Source: CBDCNH01 sp965219015
Lineage (GTDB): Bacteria > Pseudomonadota > Alphaproteobacteria > Rhodobacterales > Rhodobacteraceae
Length of the DNA: 64,000 nucleotides
Direction: 5' to 3'
NCBI GenBank assembly: GCA_965219015.1
Contig: CBDCNH010000013.1
Span: 744,001 to 808,000, forward strand
Positions 52,610 to 62,955 of the stretch are shown piece by piece (position 1 is the stretch's first letter; every line of letters starts with the position of its first letter). Below the pieces are notes generated by a model. The model made no database searches. It was not told where the DNA came from and was given only the letters and a program-made list of their open reading frames with translations. Both the position numbers and the translations under genes were made by a program.

Positions 52610-54085
52610 ATGCGCGTGTTCACCGCGGCGCTCGCGACCGAGACCAACACGTTCTCGCCGATCTTCATCGACCGGCGCGGCTTCGAGGCCGCGCTCTATG
52701 CGCCGCCGGGCCGACATCCCGAAACGCCGACGCTCTGCACCGCGCCGATCACCGTCGGCCGCCGGGTCTGCCGCGCGCGGGGCTGGACGCTGATCGAGGG
52801 CACCGCCGCCTGGGCCGATCCGGCGGGGCTCGTGAGCCGCGCCACCTTCGAGACGCTGCGCGACGAGATCCTCGGCCAGCTCGCCGCGGCGCTCCCGGTC
52901 GACGCGGTGGTCCTCGGCCTGCACGGCGCGATGGTCGCGGCCGGCTGCGACGACCCCGAGGGCGATCTGCTCGCGCGCGTCCGGGAGATGGTCGGGCCGC
53001 GCGTGCTGGTCTGCGCCGGGCTCGACCCGCACAGCCACCTCACGGCGCGCCGGGTCGCCGCAGCGGATTTCTTCGTCGCCTTCAAGGAGTTCCCGCACAC
53101 CGATTTCGTCGAGCGCGCGGAAGACCTCTGGCGCATCGCCGTCGACGCGCTCGAGGGCCGGGTGCGGCCGGCGATGTCGGTGTTCGACTGCCGCATGATC
53201 GACGTGTTCCCGACCTCGCGCCAGCCGATGCGCGGCTTCGTGGACCGGATGCTGGCGATCGAGCGCGACGACCCCGCCGTGCTGTCGCTGTCGGCGATCC
53301 ACGGCTTCATGGCGGGCGACGTGCCGGAGATGGGCACGAAGATGCTCGCCGTCACCGATGCCGCGCCCGAGCATGGCGCGGCGCTCGCGCGGCGGCTCGG
53401 GATGGAGCTCTACGCCAATCGCGGGCGGCACATGATGCCGATGCTGGACGAGGTGGAGGCGGTCGCGCGCGCGATGGCGGCGCGGGCCGGCCCGGTGGTG
53501 ATCGCCGACGCCTGGGACAACCCCGGCGGCGGCACCGCGGGCGACGCGACCGTGATCCTGCGCGAACTGATGGCGCGGCGCGCGACCGGCGTGGCGGTCG
53601 GCACGATCTGGGATCCGGTGGCGGTGCAGCTCTGCTTCGTCGCGGGCGAGGGCGCGGTGATCCCGCTCCGCTTCGGCGCCAAGTCCGCGCCGCTCACCGG
53701 CGATCCGGTCGATGCCACGGTCGAGGTCGTGCGCCTCGTCGCGGGCGCGCAGATGCGCTTCGGCGCGAGCGTCGTGCCGTTCGGCGACGCGGCCCGCATC
53801 CGCTTCGCCGGGATCGAGGTGATCCTCAACACCGTGCGCGCGCAGGGCTACGACCCCTCGCTCTTCGCCGCGATGGGGATCGACCCGCTGGCGCCGCACA
53901 TCCTGGTCGTCAAGTCGACCAACCATTTCCACGCCGCCTTCGCGCCCATCGCGGCCGAGGTGATCTGGTGCTCGGCCGGCCAGCCCTATCCCAACGACCC
54001 GGCACGCACGCCCTACCGAAAGGCGCGCCGCGACATCTGGCCGATCGTCGCCGACCCGATGCACGATCTCGATGCCGCGGAATGA
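52610..54085 (+). CDS. M81 family (MlrC-like) metallohydrolase, second copy
   Basis: A 491-residue M81 protein. Its landmarks are TETNTFSP (10-17), GLHGAM (103-108), GLDPHSH (137-143), EFPHTD (160-165) and IADAWDNPGGGTAGDAT, with the C-terminal VVKSTNHFHAAFAPIA. Compared with the other M81 protein in this window it has DPHSH where that one has DLHGN, and FKEFPHTD instead of RTAPHTD. The two are distant paralogues rather than a recent duplication and may cleave different bonds. It lies 3 bp after the NTF2-like gene. Confidence 0.9.
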   Translation: MRVFTAALATETNTFSPIFIDRRGFEAALYAPPGRHPETPTLCTAPITVGRRVCRARGWTLIEGTAAWADPAGLVSRATFETLRDEILGQLAAALPVDAVVLGLHGAMVAAGCDDPEGDLLARVREMVGPRVLVCAGLDPHSHLTARRVAAADFFVAFKEFPHTDFVERAEDLWRIAVDALEGRVRPAMSVFDCRMIDVFPTSRQPMRGFVDRMLAIERDDPAVLSLSAIHGFMAGDVPEMGTKMLAVTDAAPEHGAALARRLGMELYANRGRHMMPMLDEVEAVARAMAARAGPVVIADAWDNPGGGTAGDATVILRELMARRATGVAVGTIWDPVAVQLCFVAGEGAVIPLRFGAKSAPLTGDPVDATVEVVRLVAGAQMRFGASVVPFGDAARIRFAGIEVILNTVRAQGYDPSLFAAMGIDPLAPHILVVKSTNHFHAAFAPIAAEVIWCSAGQPYPNDPARTPYRKARRDIWPIVADPMHDLDAAE

Positions 54086-54196
54086 TACGCCCGTGAAGGA
54101 AAGACGCGCCGCTGCCGTCGCGGCACCGATAGCCGTTGACGGACCGGTACCGTTCTCGCAGGTTCGGAGAAAAGCACCGGACACAGGTGATTACCC

Positions 54197-55354
54197 ATGA
54201 GAGTCGGCATCATCGGCCTAGGCTTCCGGCTCGGCTATCTCGGGCATGTCTTCCACGCGATCGACCCCGCGTTCGAGATAGCGGGGTATGTCGATCCGGC
54301 ACCTGCGGGCATGGCCGAGCTCGAGCGCCACGGCATCCCGGCCGGGCGGCAGCACGCCACGCCCGAGGCGCTGATCGCGGGCGAGACGTTCGACCTCCTG
54401 ATGATCGGTTCCCCGAACCACCTTCACCTCGGGCACATCCGCGCCGGGCTCGACGCCGGGCTGAAGATCTTCTCCGAAAAGCCCATCGTCGCCACGCTCG
54501 ACGACAGCTACGAGATGGCGCGGCTCATTGCGGCGCACGACCCGGACCAGCTCCTCGTCGGGCTGGTGCTGCGCTACGCCCCGCTCTACCGCGACCTGCG
54601 CGCGGCGCAGGCCGAGGGCCGGCTCGGCAGCATCGTGTCGGTGGAGGCGTCCGAGCACATCTTCCCCTACCACGGCGCCTTTTTCATGCGGGACTGGCGG
54701 CGCTACGAGAAATGGTCGGGCAGCTTCATGCTCGAGAAGTGCTGCCACGACCTCGACCTCTACAATTCGGTCATCGGCGCCCGGCCGGAGCGGGTGGCGA
54801 GCTTCGGCGGCCGCAAGACGTTCATCCCCGAGAACGACCCGCGCCGCGAGGGCGTCAACGACCTGTCGCTCTTCCACCGCAAGCCCGCGGGCTGGAACGG
54901 CTCGGACCGGGTGTTCGACAGCGATGCGGACATCATCGACCACCAGGTCGCGATCGTGGAATACGCCAATGGCGTGGGCATGACCTTCCACACGAACCTC
55001 AACGCGCCCGACCAGTTTCGCCGCTTCGCCGTGTTCGGCACGAAGGGCCAGGCCGAGGGCGACTTCATCCGGGGGGTGCTCGACGTGCATGACGTGCTGA
55101 GCGAGGCCCGCGTGATCCACCGCGAGTACGCGCAGACGGAGCTCTCGCAGCACTACGGCGCCGACGAGAAGCTCGCCGAGGAGGTGACGGCGCATGTGAT
55201 GCACGGCGCCCCGCTGCCGGTGTCGCCGCTCGACGCGCTCGAGGCCGGCATCCTCGCGATGGCGATGGACGAGGCGCGGCGCACGCGGCAGGTGTTCGAC
55301 CTCCGCCCGGTCTGGGACCGCTTCGACGGCGCCCTCGCCGCACGGGCCGCGTGA
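54197..55354 (+). CDS. Gfo/Idh/MocA family oxidoreductase
   Basis: A 385-residue NAD(P)-dependent oxidoreductase. The Rossmann motif GIIGLGFRLGYLG is at the N-terminus, the family EKP motif at residues 94-96, and the substrate region has EKCCHDLDLYN with the probable catalytic histidine. The length and the domain after residue 130 fit family members acting on amino sugars and glycosides. It begins 111 bp after the M81 gene and overlaps the permease start. It could oxidise or remove a modified sugar taken up by the adjacent importer. Confidence 0.9.
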   Translation: MRVGIIGLGFRLGYLGHVFHAIDPAFEIAGYVDPAPAGMAELERHGIPAGRQHATPEALIAGETFDLLMIGSPNHLHLGHIRAGLDAGLKIFSEKPIVATLDDSYEMARLIAAHDPDQLLVGLVLRYAPLYRDLRAAQAEGRLGSIVSVEASEHIFPYHGAFFMRDWRRYEKWSGSFMLEKCCHDLDLYNSVIGARPERVASFGGRKTFIPENDPRREGVNDLSLFHRKPAGWNGSDRVFDSDADIIDHQVAIVEYANGVGMTFHTNLNAPDQFRRFAVFGTKGQAEGDFIRGVLDVHDVLSEARVIHREYAQTELSQHYGADEKLAEEVTAHVMHGAPLPVSPLDALEAGILAMAMDEARRTRQVFDLRPVWDRFDGALAARAA

Positions 55355-56265
55355 TGTTCGCGGGGCGCTCGCGCACCACGCTCGTCGGGCGCTCGCGCAC
55401 CACGCTCGTCGCCTGGGCGTTCCTCGCGCCGGCGCTCGTCTACATCCTCGCCATCGTCGCCTGGCCGCTGGTGCAGACGGTGGTGCTCTCGTTCACGGAC
55501 GCCTCGCTGCGGCGCACGACCAACTGGGTCGGCTGGGTCAATTACGACAAGATCTTCAACGCGACCTTCGCCACCGTCATCGGGCGGACGTTCGTCTGGA
55601 CGTTCTTCTCGGTCAGCTTCAAGATGGTCCTCGGCACGCTCGGCGCGGTGCTCCTCAACGCCGCGGTGCCGGGCCGGCATCTCTTCCGCATCCTCATCAT
55701 GCCGCCCTGGATCGTGCCGATGGCCATCGGCATCTTCATGTGGGGCTGGATGTACAACGGCCAGTTCGGGATGATCTCGGGCCTCTTGCAACGCTTCGGC
55801 GTCGTCGACGGACCGGTGGCCTGGCTCGCCTACGGCAACACCGCGTTCTGGGCCACCATCGTCACCGATACCTGGATCGGCGTGCCGCTGGTGACGATCT
55901 ACTTCCTGGCCGCGATCCAGTCGATCCCGAAGGATCTCTACGAGGCAGCCTGGACCGACGGCGCAGGGCGCTGGTACCGCTTCCGCCGGATCACGCTGCC
56001 GCTGATGGTGCCGGCGATCATCACGATGTCGATGCTGTCGCTGATCGCCACGTTCAACTCGTTCGACATCATCTGGATCCTGACGCAAGGCGGCCCGAAC
56101 GGCGCCACCACGACGATGATCATCGACACCTACCACACCGCCATCGGCTCCAAGAAGTACGGCGAGGGCGCGGCGCGCGCGGTGGTGATCTGCATCTTCC
56201 TCAGCCTGTTCTGCCTCGCCTATTTCCGCGTCACCCGGCGCATCAACCCGGAGGCCGTTGCGTGA
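55354..56265 (+). CDS. CUT1 sugar ABC transporter permease 1 (MalF-like)
   Basis: A 303-residue permease with six helices and the EAA loop EAAWTDGAGRWYRFRRITLP. ATG 55354 shares its first base with the upstream stop (TGATG); the GTG at 55351 is an alternative. Its N-terminus carries a doubled octapeptide (GRSRTTLV GRSRTTLV) produced by a 24-bp exact tandem duplication. The normal length and motifs suggest it is functional. It overlaps the next permease as GTGA. Confidence 0.92.
   Translation: MFAGRSRTTLVGRSRTTLVAWAFLAPALVYILAIVAWPLVQTVVLSFTDASLRRTTNWVGWVNYDKIFNATFATVIGRTFVWTFFSVSFKMVLGTLGAVLLNAAVPGRHLFRILIMPPWIVPMAIGIFMWGWMYNGQFGMISGLLQRFGVVDGPVAWLAYGNTAFWATIVTDTWIGVPLVTIYFLAAIQSIPKDLYEAAWTDGAGRWYRFRRITLPLMVPAIITMSMLSLIATFNSFDIIWILTQGGPNGATTTMIIDTYHTAIGSKKYGEGAARAVVICIFLSLFCLAYFRVTRRINPEAVA
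55363..55410. repeat. 24-bp exact tandem duplication in a permease gene
   Basis: The unit starting GGGCGCTCGCGCACCACGCT occurs at 55363-55386 and again at 55387-55410 without a mismatch. It keeps the frame and doubles GRSRTTLV in the cytoplasmic N-terminus. Perfect identity implies a recent event. Confidence 0.92.
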
Positions 56266-57182
56266 GCGCGCAAGCCGAAGCCGTCGAACGCGCCGCCGCG
56301 GCGCCGCGCGCCAGCCGCCGCGCCGCGACCGACAAGCCGCTGATCGACCGCTATTCCTGGCTCGAGCTCGCGGCGATCTACGCAGGCCTCGCGGGCTTCC
56401 TCGCGTTCCTGCTCGCGCCGTTCGTCGAGGGGTTCCTCGTCTCGCTGAAGCCTCTGAGCCAGCTCTTCTCGTCGCCCTACCGCTTCATCCCCGAGAACGG
56501 CTCCTTCGCGGCGTACCGCACCATGTGGGACAGCGTGCCGGGCTTCGCGCGCTACATCTTCAACAGCTTCCTCATCTCCACCACCGCGACGCTGATCGTG
56601 CTCGCGCTGGTGATCCCCGCGGCCTACGCCTTTTCGCGCTTCACCTTCCGGGGCGCCGGGCTGGTGCTCGGCGGCTTCCTCGCAGTCAACATGTTCTCGG
56701 GCGCGGTGCTCATCATCCCGCTCTTCCGGCTGATGCGGGCGTTCGGGCTCCTGAACACCTACGCCGCGATGATCGTGCCGGGAGCCGCATTCCTGATCCC
56801 CTCCGCGATCTGGCTGCTGCGGACCTACATGATGCGGATCCCGCGCGAGTTGCACGAGGCCGCTTACATGGACGGCGCGGGATATCTCTACACGCTCCGC
56901 CGCGTCATCCTGCCGATCGCGCGGCCGGGGATCATCGTCGTGGCGATCACCACCTTCATCGGCGCCTACGCGCAGCAGTTCATCTTCGCGCTGACCTTCA
57001 ACTCCAAGAACGAGTTCATGCCGCTGCCGGTCGGGCTCTACGCCTTCTTCGGCAAGCAGGAGGTGGTCTGGAACGAGCTGATGGCCGCGTCGTTCGTCGG
57101 CATCGCGCCGGCGATGGTGCTCATCTTCTTCTTGCAACGCTACCTCGTCGGCGGTCTGACCGCGGGCGCGGTCAAACAATGA
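56262..57182 (+). CDS. CUT1 sugar ABC transporter permease 2 (MalG-like)
   Basis: A 306-residue permease with a charged, alanine-rich N-terminal tail of about 40 residues before helix 1. The EAA loop EAAYMDGAGYLYTLRRVILP is in place, followed by IARPGIIVVAITTFIGAYAQ. It starts with GTG at 56262, overlapping the previous stop. The binding-protein gene follows 22 bp later, with GGGAGA before its ATG. Confidence 0.92.
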   Translation: MSAQAEAVERAAAAPRASRRAATDKPLIDRYSWLELAAIYAGLAGFLAFLLAPFVEGFLVSLKPLSQLFSSPYRFIPENGSFAAYRTMWDSVPGFARYIFNSFLISTTATLIVLALVIPAAYAFSRFTFRGAGLVLGGFLAVNMFSGAVLIIPLFRLMRAFGLLNTYAAMIVPGAAFLIPSAIWLLRTYMMRIPRELHEAAYMDGAGYLYTLRRVILPIARPGIIVVAITTFIGAYAQQFIFALTFNSKNEFMPLPVGLYAFFGKQEVVWNELMAASFVGIAPAMVLIFFLQRYLVGGLTAGAVKQ

Positions 57183-57204
57183 ACACCACCCAAGGGAGAC
57201 CAGA

Positions 57205-58428
57205 ATGACCCGACCGATCAGAGGCCTCGTCGGCGTGGCGGTGCTGCTGGGGTGCAGCGCGCTGCCGGGCTTCGCCGTGGCCGAGAGTATCTCGTGGATC
57301 TACTGCGGCGACCAGCTCGACCCGGTCCACGCGAAGTACATCAAGGAATGGGAAGCCAAGAACGACGGCTGGACGGTGGCGCCCGAGGTCGTCGGCTGGG
57401 CGCAGTGCCAGGACAAGGCGACGACGCTCGCCGCCGCCGGCAGCCCGCCGGCGCTGGCCTACGTCGGCTCGCGGACGCTGAAGGAGTTCGCCGCCAACGA
57501 CCTCATCGTCGAGGTGCCGATGACCGACGAGGAGAAGGCCAGCTACTACCCCCATATCGTCGACACCGTGACCTTCGACGGCACGCAATGGGGCGTCCCG
57601 GTCGCGTTCTCGACGAAGGCGCTCTACTGGAACAAGGATCTCTTCGAGAAGGCGGGCCTCGATCCCGAGACGCCGCCGAAGACCTGGGCCGAAGAGCTCG
57701 CCTTCGCCAAGCAGATCACCGAGAAGACCGGCATCCCCGGCTTCGGGCTGTCGGCCAAGACCTTCGACAACACGATGCACCAGTTCCTGCACTGGGTGTA
57801 CACCAACGACGGCCAGATCATCGACGCCGACGGCAACATCGTGATGGACAGCCCCGAGGTGCTTGCCGCACTCGAAGCCCTGAAGGCGATGGTGCCCTAC
57901 TCCGAAGAGGGCCCCGCCGCCTACGAGCAGAACGAGGTGCGCGCCATCTTCCTCGACGGCAAGGTGGGTATGATCCAGTCGGGCTCGGGGGCCGCCTACA
58001 ACCTCAAGAAGACCGACATCGACTGGGGCATCGCGCCGCTGCCGCTCGGGCCGTCGGCGAAGGGGGAGGGCACGCTCCTCATCACCGACAGCCTCGCGGT
58101 GTTCAGGGACTCAGGGGTCGAGGACAAGGCAATCGAGTTCGCCAAGTACATCACCTCACCGTCGATCCAGGAGGAGTACGAGCTCCAGGGCGAGACCGGG
58201 CTGACCCCGATGCGGCCATCGGCGAACGTCGACAAGCTCGAGGCCGAGCAGCCCTACTGGAAGCCGCTCATCGCAGGGATCGCCTACGGCGGCCCGGAGC
58301 CGCTCCTGACCGACTACAAGGGCTTCCAGAACGCGATGATCGCGATGGTGCAGTCCGTGGTGACGGGCGACGCGGAGCCCAAGGCGGCGCTCGACGAAGC
58401 ATCGAAGGCGATCGAAGCCTACAAGTAG
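57205..58428 (+). CDS. CUT1 sugar ABC transporter extracellular binding protein
   Basis: A 407-residue solute-binding protein with a signal peptide (cleavage near residue 23, GFAVAES). Family segments are WAQCQDKATTLAAAGSPPAL, YVGSRTLKEFA, GVPVAFSTKALYWNKDLFEK, TWAEELAFAKQITEKTG and GKVGMIQSGSGAAYNLKKTD. It follows its two permeases and precedes the ATPase, an order common in Rhodobacterales. The ligand is predicted to be an N-acetylhexosamine-containing sugar because of the GH20, RpiR and M81 neighbours. Confidence 0.92.
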   Translation: MTRPIRGLVGVAVLLGCSALPGFAVAESISWIYCGDQLDPVHAKYIKEWEAKNDGWTVAPEVVGWAQCQDKATTLAAAGSPPALAYVGSRTLKEFAANDLIVEVPMTDEEKASYYPHIVDTVTFDGTQWGVPVAFSTKALYWNKDLFEKAGLDPETPPKTWAEELAFAKQITEKTGIPGFGLSAKTFDNTMHQFLHWVYTNDGQIIDADGNIVMDSPEVLAALEALKAMVPYSEEGPAAYEQNEVRAIFLDGKVGMIQSGSGAAYNLKKTDIDWGIAPLPLGPSAKGEGTLLITDSLAVFRDSGVEDKAIEFAKYITSPSIQEEYELQGETGLTPMRPSANVDKLEAEQPYWKPLIAGIAYGGPEPLLTDYKGFQNAMIAMVQSVVTGDAEPKAALDEASKAIEAYK

Positions 58429-58484
58429 TCGCCGCACCGGTCTCCGCATCCGCGGGGGCCGGCACGCCGTGGAGGAGGTGCCGG

Positions 58485-59589
<1,105 letters not shown>

Positions 59590-59594
<5 letters not shown>

Positions 59595-60760
59595 CCCGCG
59601 CTGGACGTGCCGCCGGGCGCGCGACACTCGTCGTAGACCAGCGTCCAGCCGATCTTCAGCGGCGCGTCGAGCGTCATCGCGCCGGTGGTTGAGCGCACCG
59701 GCGACCGCGTCGGGCCCACCGGCGAGCGATCGGGGGCCCGGCTGTCGAGGCTCTCCGAGGTGCGTCGGTCGAACCCCTCGGGGCGGACGCTCTTGACGCT
59801 GCCCGCGCCGAACGTCGTCTCGAGCCCATCCGTCGTCGGCGCCGCCGGGACGCCCGCGAAGTCGGCCTTCATTCCCTTGATGTCGACCGGCCCGCGCGCC
59901 GTGTCGGTAGCCGAGCGCGTCGCAGCTCCCGGCGCCGACTCGTAGCGGGTCTCGACCGCGATCCTGTCCTCCCGGGCAGGCTTCCTGTCGCCCGGCCGGT
60001 CGAGCGTGCCCTGCCGCCACGCGACGTCGATGCCGCCGTCGCGGCGCGGTCCTCACGGCGCGGATGTCGGCGGCGGTGTTGAGGTCGGTTCCGTCGGCGA
60101 GATGGAGACGGGGCAGGAGCTGCGCGTGCCCTCCCGCATCCGGTTCGCGAACGGCACCGCCCGGTCGTCGCCGTCGCGGGTCAACCACGTCACCGCGGTC
60201 CCCGGCAGCGCCTTCAGCCCTGCCTCGAACGCATCGGTCGGAGCCGTCCCGCCGAACCTCGCCCGGGACCAGAGCGCCGGCGCGTAGATCAGCAGGTGCG
60301 ACAGGCTGAAGGTCTCGCCGAGGATGCGGTCCTTGCCGCGGTAGCCGTCGGTCACGCGCCGCCGATCCCCATGTTGACCGACTGCATATCTCGCCGCGAC
60401 GCGCACCGAAAAGGCGTACGCCATCGCGGCCTCGTCCTCGTCGCGGACGCCGAGCAGCGCCGCTGCCGAGAGCATCGCGGGTCGAGGAGCCCGGCCTTCC
60501 GCAGCCGACGGAGCGCGGACATGTCCCCCGGGCGTCGTTGCGGTCGTCGATTGTCAGGTCGGCGATGCGTCGGTAGCCTTCGAGATGATGGGCACGGTGC
60601 GGGTCGGCGGGATCGGCGTCGACGCCGAGATGCGCGAGGCCGATCGGCCGCGACGGCGACGGACCGGACCCTGTCCGTCCTCCCAGCTTGGGAGCCCGTC
60701 GATCCCAGGTTTGTTGCACGGTTGGCGTTTAACATCGCCACCAGCAAATTATTCAAAACA
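59590..60760 (-). pseudogene. Decayed gene of unrecognised function next to a uronate cluster
   Basis: Protein-like segments appear in order on the minus strand but in three frames: LGVDADPADPHRAHHLEGYR, MSALRRLRKAGLLDP, ETFSLSHLLIYAPALW with ALKALPGTAVTWLTRDGDD (the longest piece, 60475-60053), DGTDLNTAADIRAVR, DRIAVETRYESAPGAATR, and TDGLETTFGAGSVKSVRPEG. Several indels are needed to join them. The remnant spans about 1.1 kb, enough for 370 residues. I cannot name the family. Its position behind an intact repeat operator suggests a former member of the uronate regulon. Confidence 0.6.
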
Positions 60761-60761
60761 T

Positions 60762-60777
60762 ATGCTAGTATGCTAGT
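60762..60777. promoter_or_regulatory. Tandem ATGCTAGT operator-like repeat
   Basis: ATGCTAGT occurs twice head-to-tail at 60762-60769 and 60770-60777, in an AT-rich patch just upstream (on the minus strand) of the decayed gene. The inner CTAG-TATG-CTAG is symmetric. CTAGTAT-like elements are typical targets of FCD-type GntR regulators, and one is encoded 43 bp away. Confidence 0.5.
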
Positions 60778-60820
60778 ACGCCAAGCATGATCGCTCGAGG
60801 CCCTTGGCGCTCGCGCGGCG

Positions 60821-61501
60821 TCAGTCCTCGAAATACGCCCCGTAGGCGTCCTCGGCCTTGCTCACGGTGGCATCGAGGCGATGCAGATGCGCCCGCATCC
60901 GGTCCATCGCCCGTTCGGGCGAAGGCGCGTTCATCGCCTCGATGATCGCGACGTGATCGTTCAGAAGGTGCTGCATGTCCGCCCCCGTGCTCAGGCTCAG
61001 GAGGCACAGCCGGTCGACCTGCATCTTGTTGGCGCGCACCACATCCGCCACCATCGCGACGCCGGCGAAGTCGCACAGGCTCATGTGGAAGCCGAGGTCG
61101 AGGTCGAGGAACCGCAGCTTGTCCGCGTCCCGCAGCGCCGCGACCTGCGCGGCGAGGTTGGCGTCGATTTCCGTCCGCCGCTCCGGGGACCAGGCCACGT
61201 GGCAGAGCCGCACGATCTCCACCTCCAACGCCAGCCGGGTGAAGCGCGCCGCGGCGATCCCGGCGCGCGAGAACCTCCGGACCTCGGTCGCCCGCTGCGG
61301 CCGCACGAGCAGGAGCCCGCTGCTGCCGAGCCGTCCGAAGGCGTCGCGCACCGGCTGGCGCGACACGCCGTACTTGTCCGCGATCTCGACCTCCGAGATC
61401 TTCGTGCCCGGCGGCAGCGCCAGCGAGACGATGTCGGCGTAGAGCCGGTCGAAGACGACATCGGTGCTCGTCTTGCGCTCCTGCGCGATCGCCTCCGTCA
61501 T
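60821..61501 (-). CDS. GntR-family transcriptional regulator (FadR/FCD subgroup)
   Basis: A 226-residue regulator. The winged HTH (about 10-75) contains KISEVEIADKYGVSRQPVRD and AFGRLGSSGLLLV. The FCD ligand domain (about 85-210) supplies metal-binding histidines in FLDLDLGFHMSLC, LLNDHVAIIEAM and RMRAHLHRL. FCD regulators in such clusters answer to hexuronates or their keto-acid products. ATG 61501 overlaps the uxuB-type gene as ATGA, so it ends the kduI-kduD-uxuB-gntR operon. Confidence 0.93.
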   Translation of the reverse strand: MTEAIAQERKTSTDVVFDRLYADIVSLALPPGTKISEVEIADKYGVSRQPVRDAFGRLGSSGLLLVRPQRATEVRRFSRAGIAAARFTRLALEVEIVRLCHVAWSPERRTEIDANLAAQVAALRDADKLRFLDLDLGFHMSLCDFAGVAMVADVVRANKMQVDRLCLLSLSTGADMQHLLNDHVAIIEAMNAPSPERAMDRMRAHLHRLDATVSKAEDAYGAYFED

Positions 61502-62955
61502 GGACCGTCCTTTCGTTCGAGGCCGGCGACCGCCGCGCGCGCGCCCAACGCTCCGAGCGATGCGTGCGCCGCACCGAGCATCGCGCGGAGGGCGGGGTTC
61601 CCGGCGAGGTGCGCCGGAAACACCTCGGCGACGCCGAGGAGCGTGCCGACGGGATCGGGGCCGGAGGCGGCGTCCCGGAGCCGGTCCGCCAGCGGATCCT
61701 TCACGTCGATCGCCATGCCGTCGAGGCCGGTGCCCGACACGTAGACCATCCACGCCGCCACCGCGAGGACGAGGCCCGCGCAGGGCCCGCCCGCCGCCAG
61801 CGCGTCGGCGATGGTGCCGAGGAGGCGCTGCGGCAGCTTCTGCGACCCGTCCATCGCGATCTGCCAGGTCCGGTGCCGGATGCCTCGGTTGCGGTAGCGC
61901 GCCATCAGCGCCTCGGCGTAGGCGTCGAGGTCCACGCCCGGCGGCGCGGTGACGGTCGGCGCGATCTCCGCCCGCCAGAGATGGCGCGCGTAGGCCTCGA
62001 AGGCAGGGTCCGCGACCGTCTCGGCGATGGTCTCGTGGCCTGCGAGATAGCCGAGGTAGGCCAGCGCCGAATGGGTGCCGTTGAGCATACGGAGCTTCAT
62101 CAGCTCATAGGGGCGCACGTCGTCCACCATCTCGACGCCTACCGCGCCGAGGTCGGGGCGCGCGCCGCCCGCGAAGCGGTCCTCGATCACCCACTGGCGG
62201 AACGGCTCGTGCAGCACCGGCGAGAGGTCCGCGACGCCCGCGCGCGCGGCCAGCCGCTCGATGTCGGCGGGCTTGGTGGCGGGCACGATGCGGTCCACCA
62301 TCGTCGACGGGAACGCGCCCTCGGCCTCGATCCAGCCGGCAAGCTCGGCGTCGGTCTCGCGCGCGAGCTCGAGCAGCACCGCGCGCACGGCAGCGCCGTT
62401 CTCGGGGAGGTTGTCGCAGGAGAGCACGGTGAAGGGCGGCGTGCGCGCCGATCGCCGGAGGGCAAGCGCGCGCACGAGGAAGCCCGGCGCCGAGCGCGGA
62501 GCACCGGGGTTCGCGAGATCGTACACGACATCGGGATGCGCCCGGTCGAGCCGGCCGGTCGCGGGATCGCGGCAATAGCCCTTCTCGGTCACGGTCAGCG
62601 ACACGATCCGCACCGCGGGGTCCGCCATCGCGGCGAGGACCGCGGCAGGATCCTCCCGCGCGACGAGCACGTCCTCCACCACCTCGACCACCTGCGCGCG
62701 CTCCCCCGCGGGGCCGAGCTCGACCGCGGTGTAGGCGAAGCCCTGCGGCGCGAGGAGGTCGCGCTGCGCGGGGCTCATCAGGCTGACGCCGAGGATGCCC
62801 CAGTCGCCGCCGCTCCGTGCCATCGCCTCGGCGATCCAGATCGCGCCATGCGCGCGGAAGAACGCGCCGAGCCCGAGATGCACGATGCCGACGCGCGGTC
62901 GCGGCGCATCGGAGCGCGTGAGGCGCGGCGGGTCAGCGGGCAAGCCAGCCTCCAT
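61498..62955 (-). CDS. uxuB: Mannitol dehydrogenase family protein, D-mannonate/fructuronate oxidoreductase type
   Basis: A 485-residue polyol-dehydrogenase-family enzyme. GIVHLGLGAFFRAHGAIW is the N-terminal nucleotide-binding motif, and SLTVTEKGYCRDPATG and TVLSCDNLPENG follow. The catalytic region includes MVDRIVPATKP and LRMLNGTHSALAYLGYLAG with the conserved lysine and histidine. UxuB reduces fructuronate to mannonate. The symbol is inferred from context with kduD and kduI; other mannitol dehydrogenase types remain possible. The start could also be a TTG at 62943, since GGAGG lies just upstream of it. Confidence 0.85.
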   Translation of the reverse strand: MEAGLPADPPRLTRSDAPRPRVGIVHLGLGAFFRAHGAIWIAEAMARSGGDWGILGVSLMSPAQRDLLAPQGFAYTAVELGPAGERAQVVEVVEDVLVAREDPAAVLAAMADPAVRIVSLTVTEKGYCRDPATGRLDRAHPDVVYDLANPGAPRSAPGFLVRALALRRSARTPPFTVLSCDNLPENGAAVRAVLLELARETDAELAGWIEAEGAFPSTMVDRIVPATKPADIERLAARAGVADLSPVLHEPFRQWVIEDRFAGGARPDLGAVGVEMVDDVRPYELMKLRMLNGTHSALAYLGYLAGHETIAETVADPAFEAYARHLWRAEIAPTVTAPPGVDLDAYAEALMARYRNRGIRHRTWQIAMDGSQKLPQRLLGTIADALAAGGPCAGLVLAVAAWMVYVSGTGLDGMAIDVKDPLADRLRDAASGPDPVGTLLGVAEVFPAHLAGNPALRAMLGAAHASLGALGARAAVAGLERKDGP

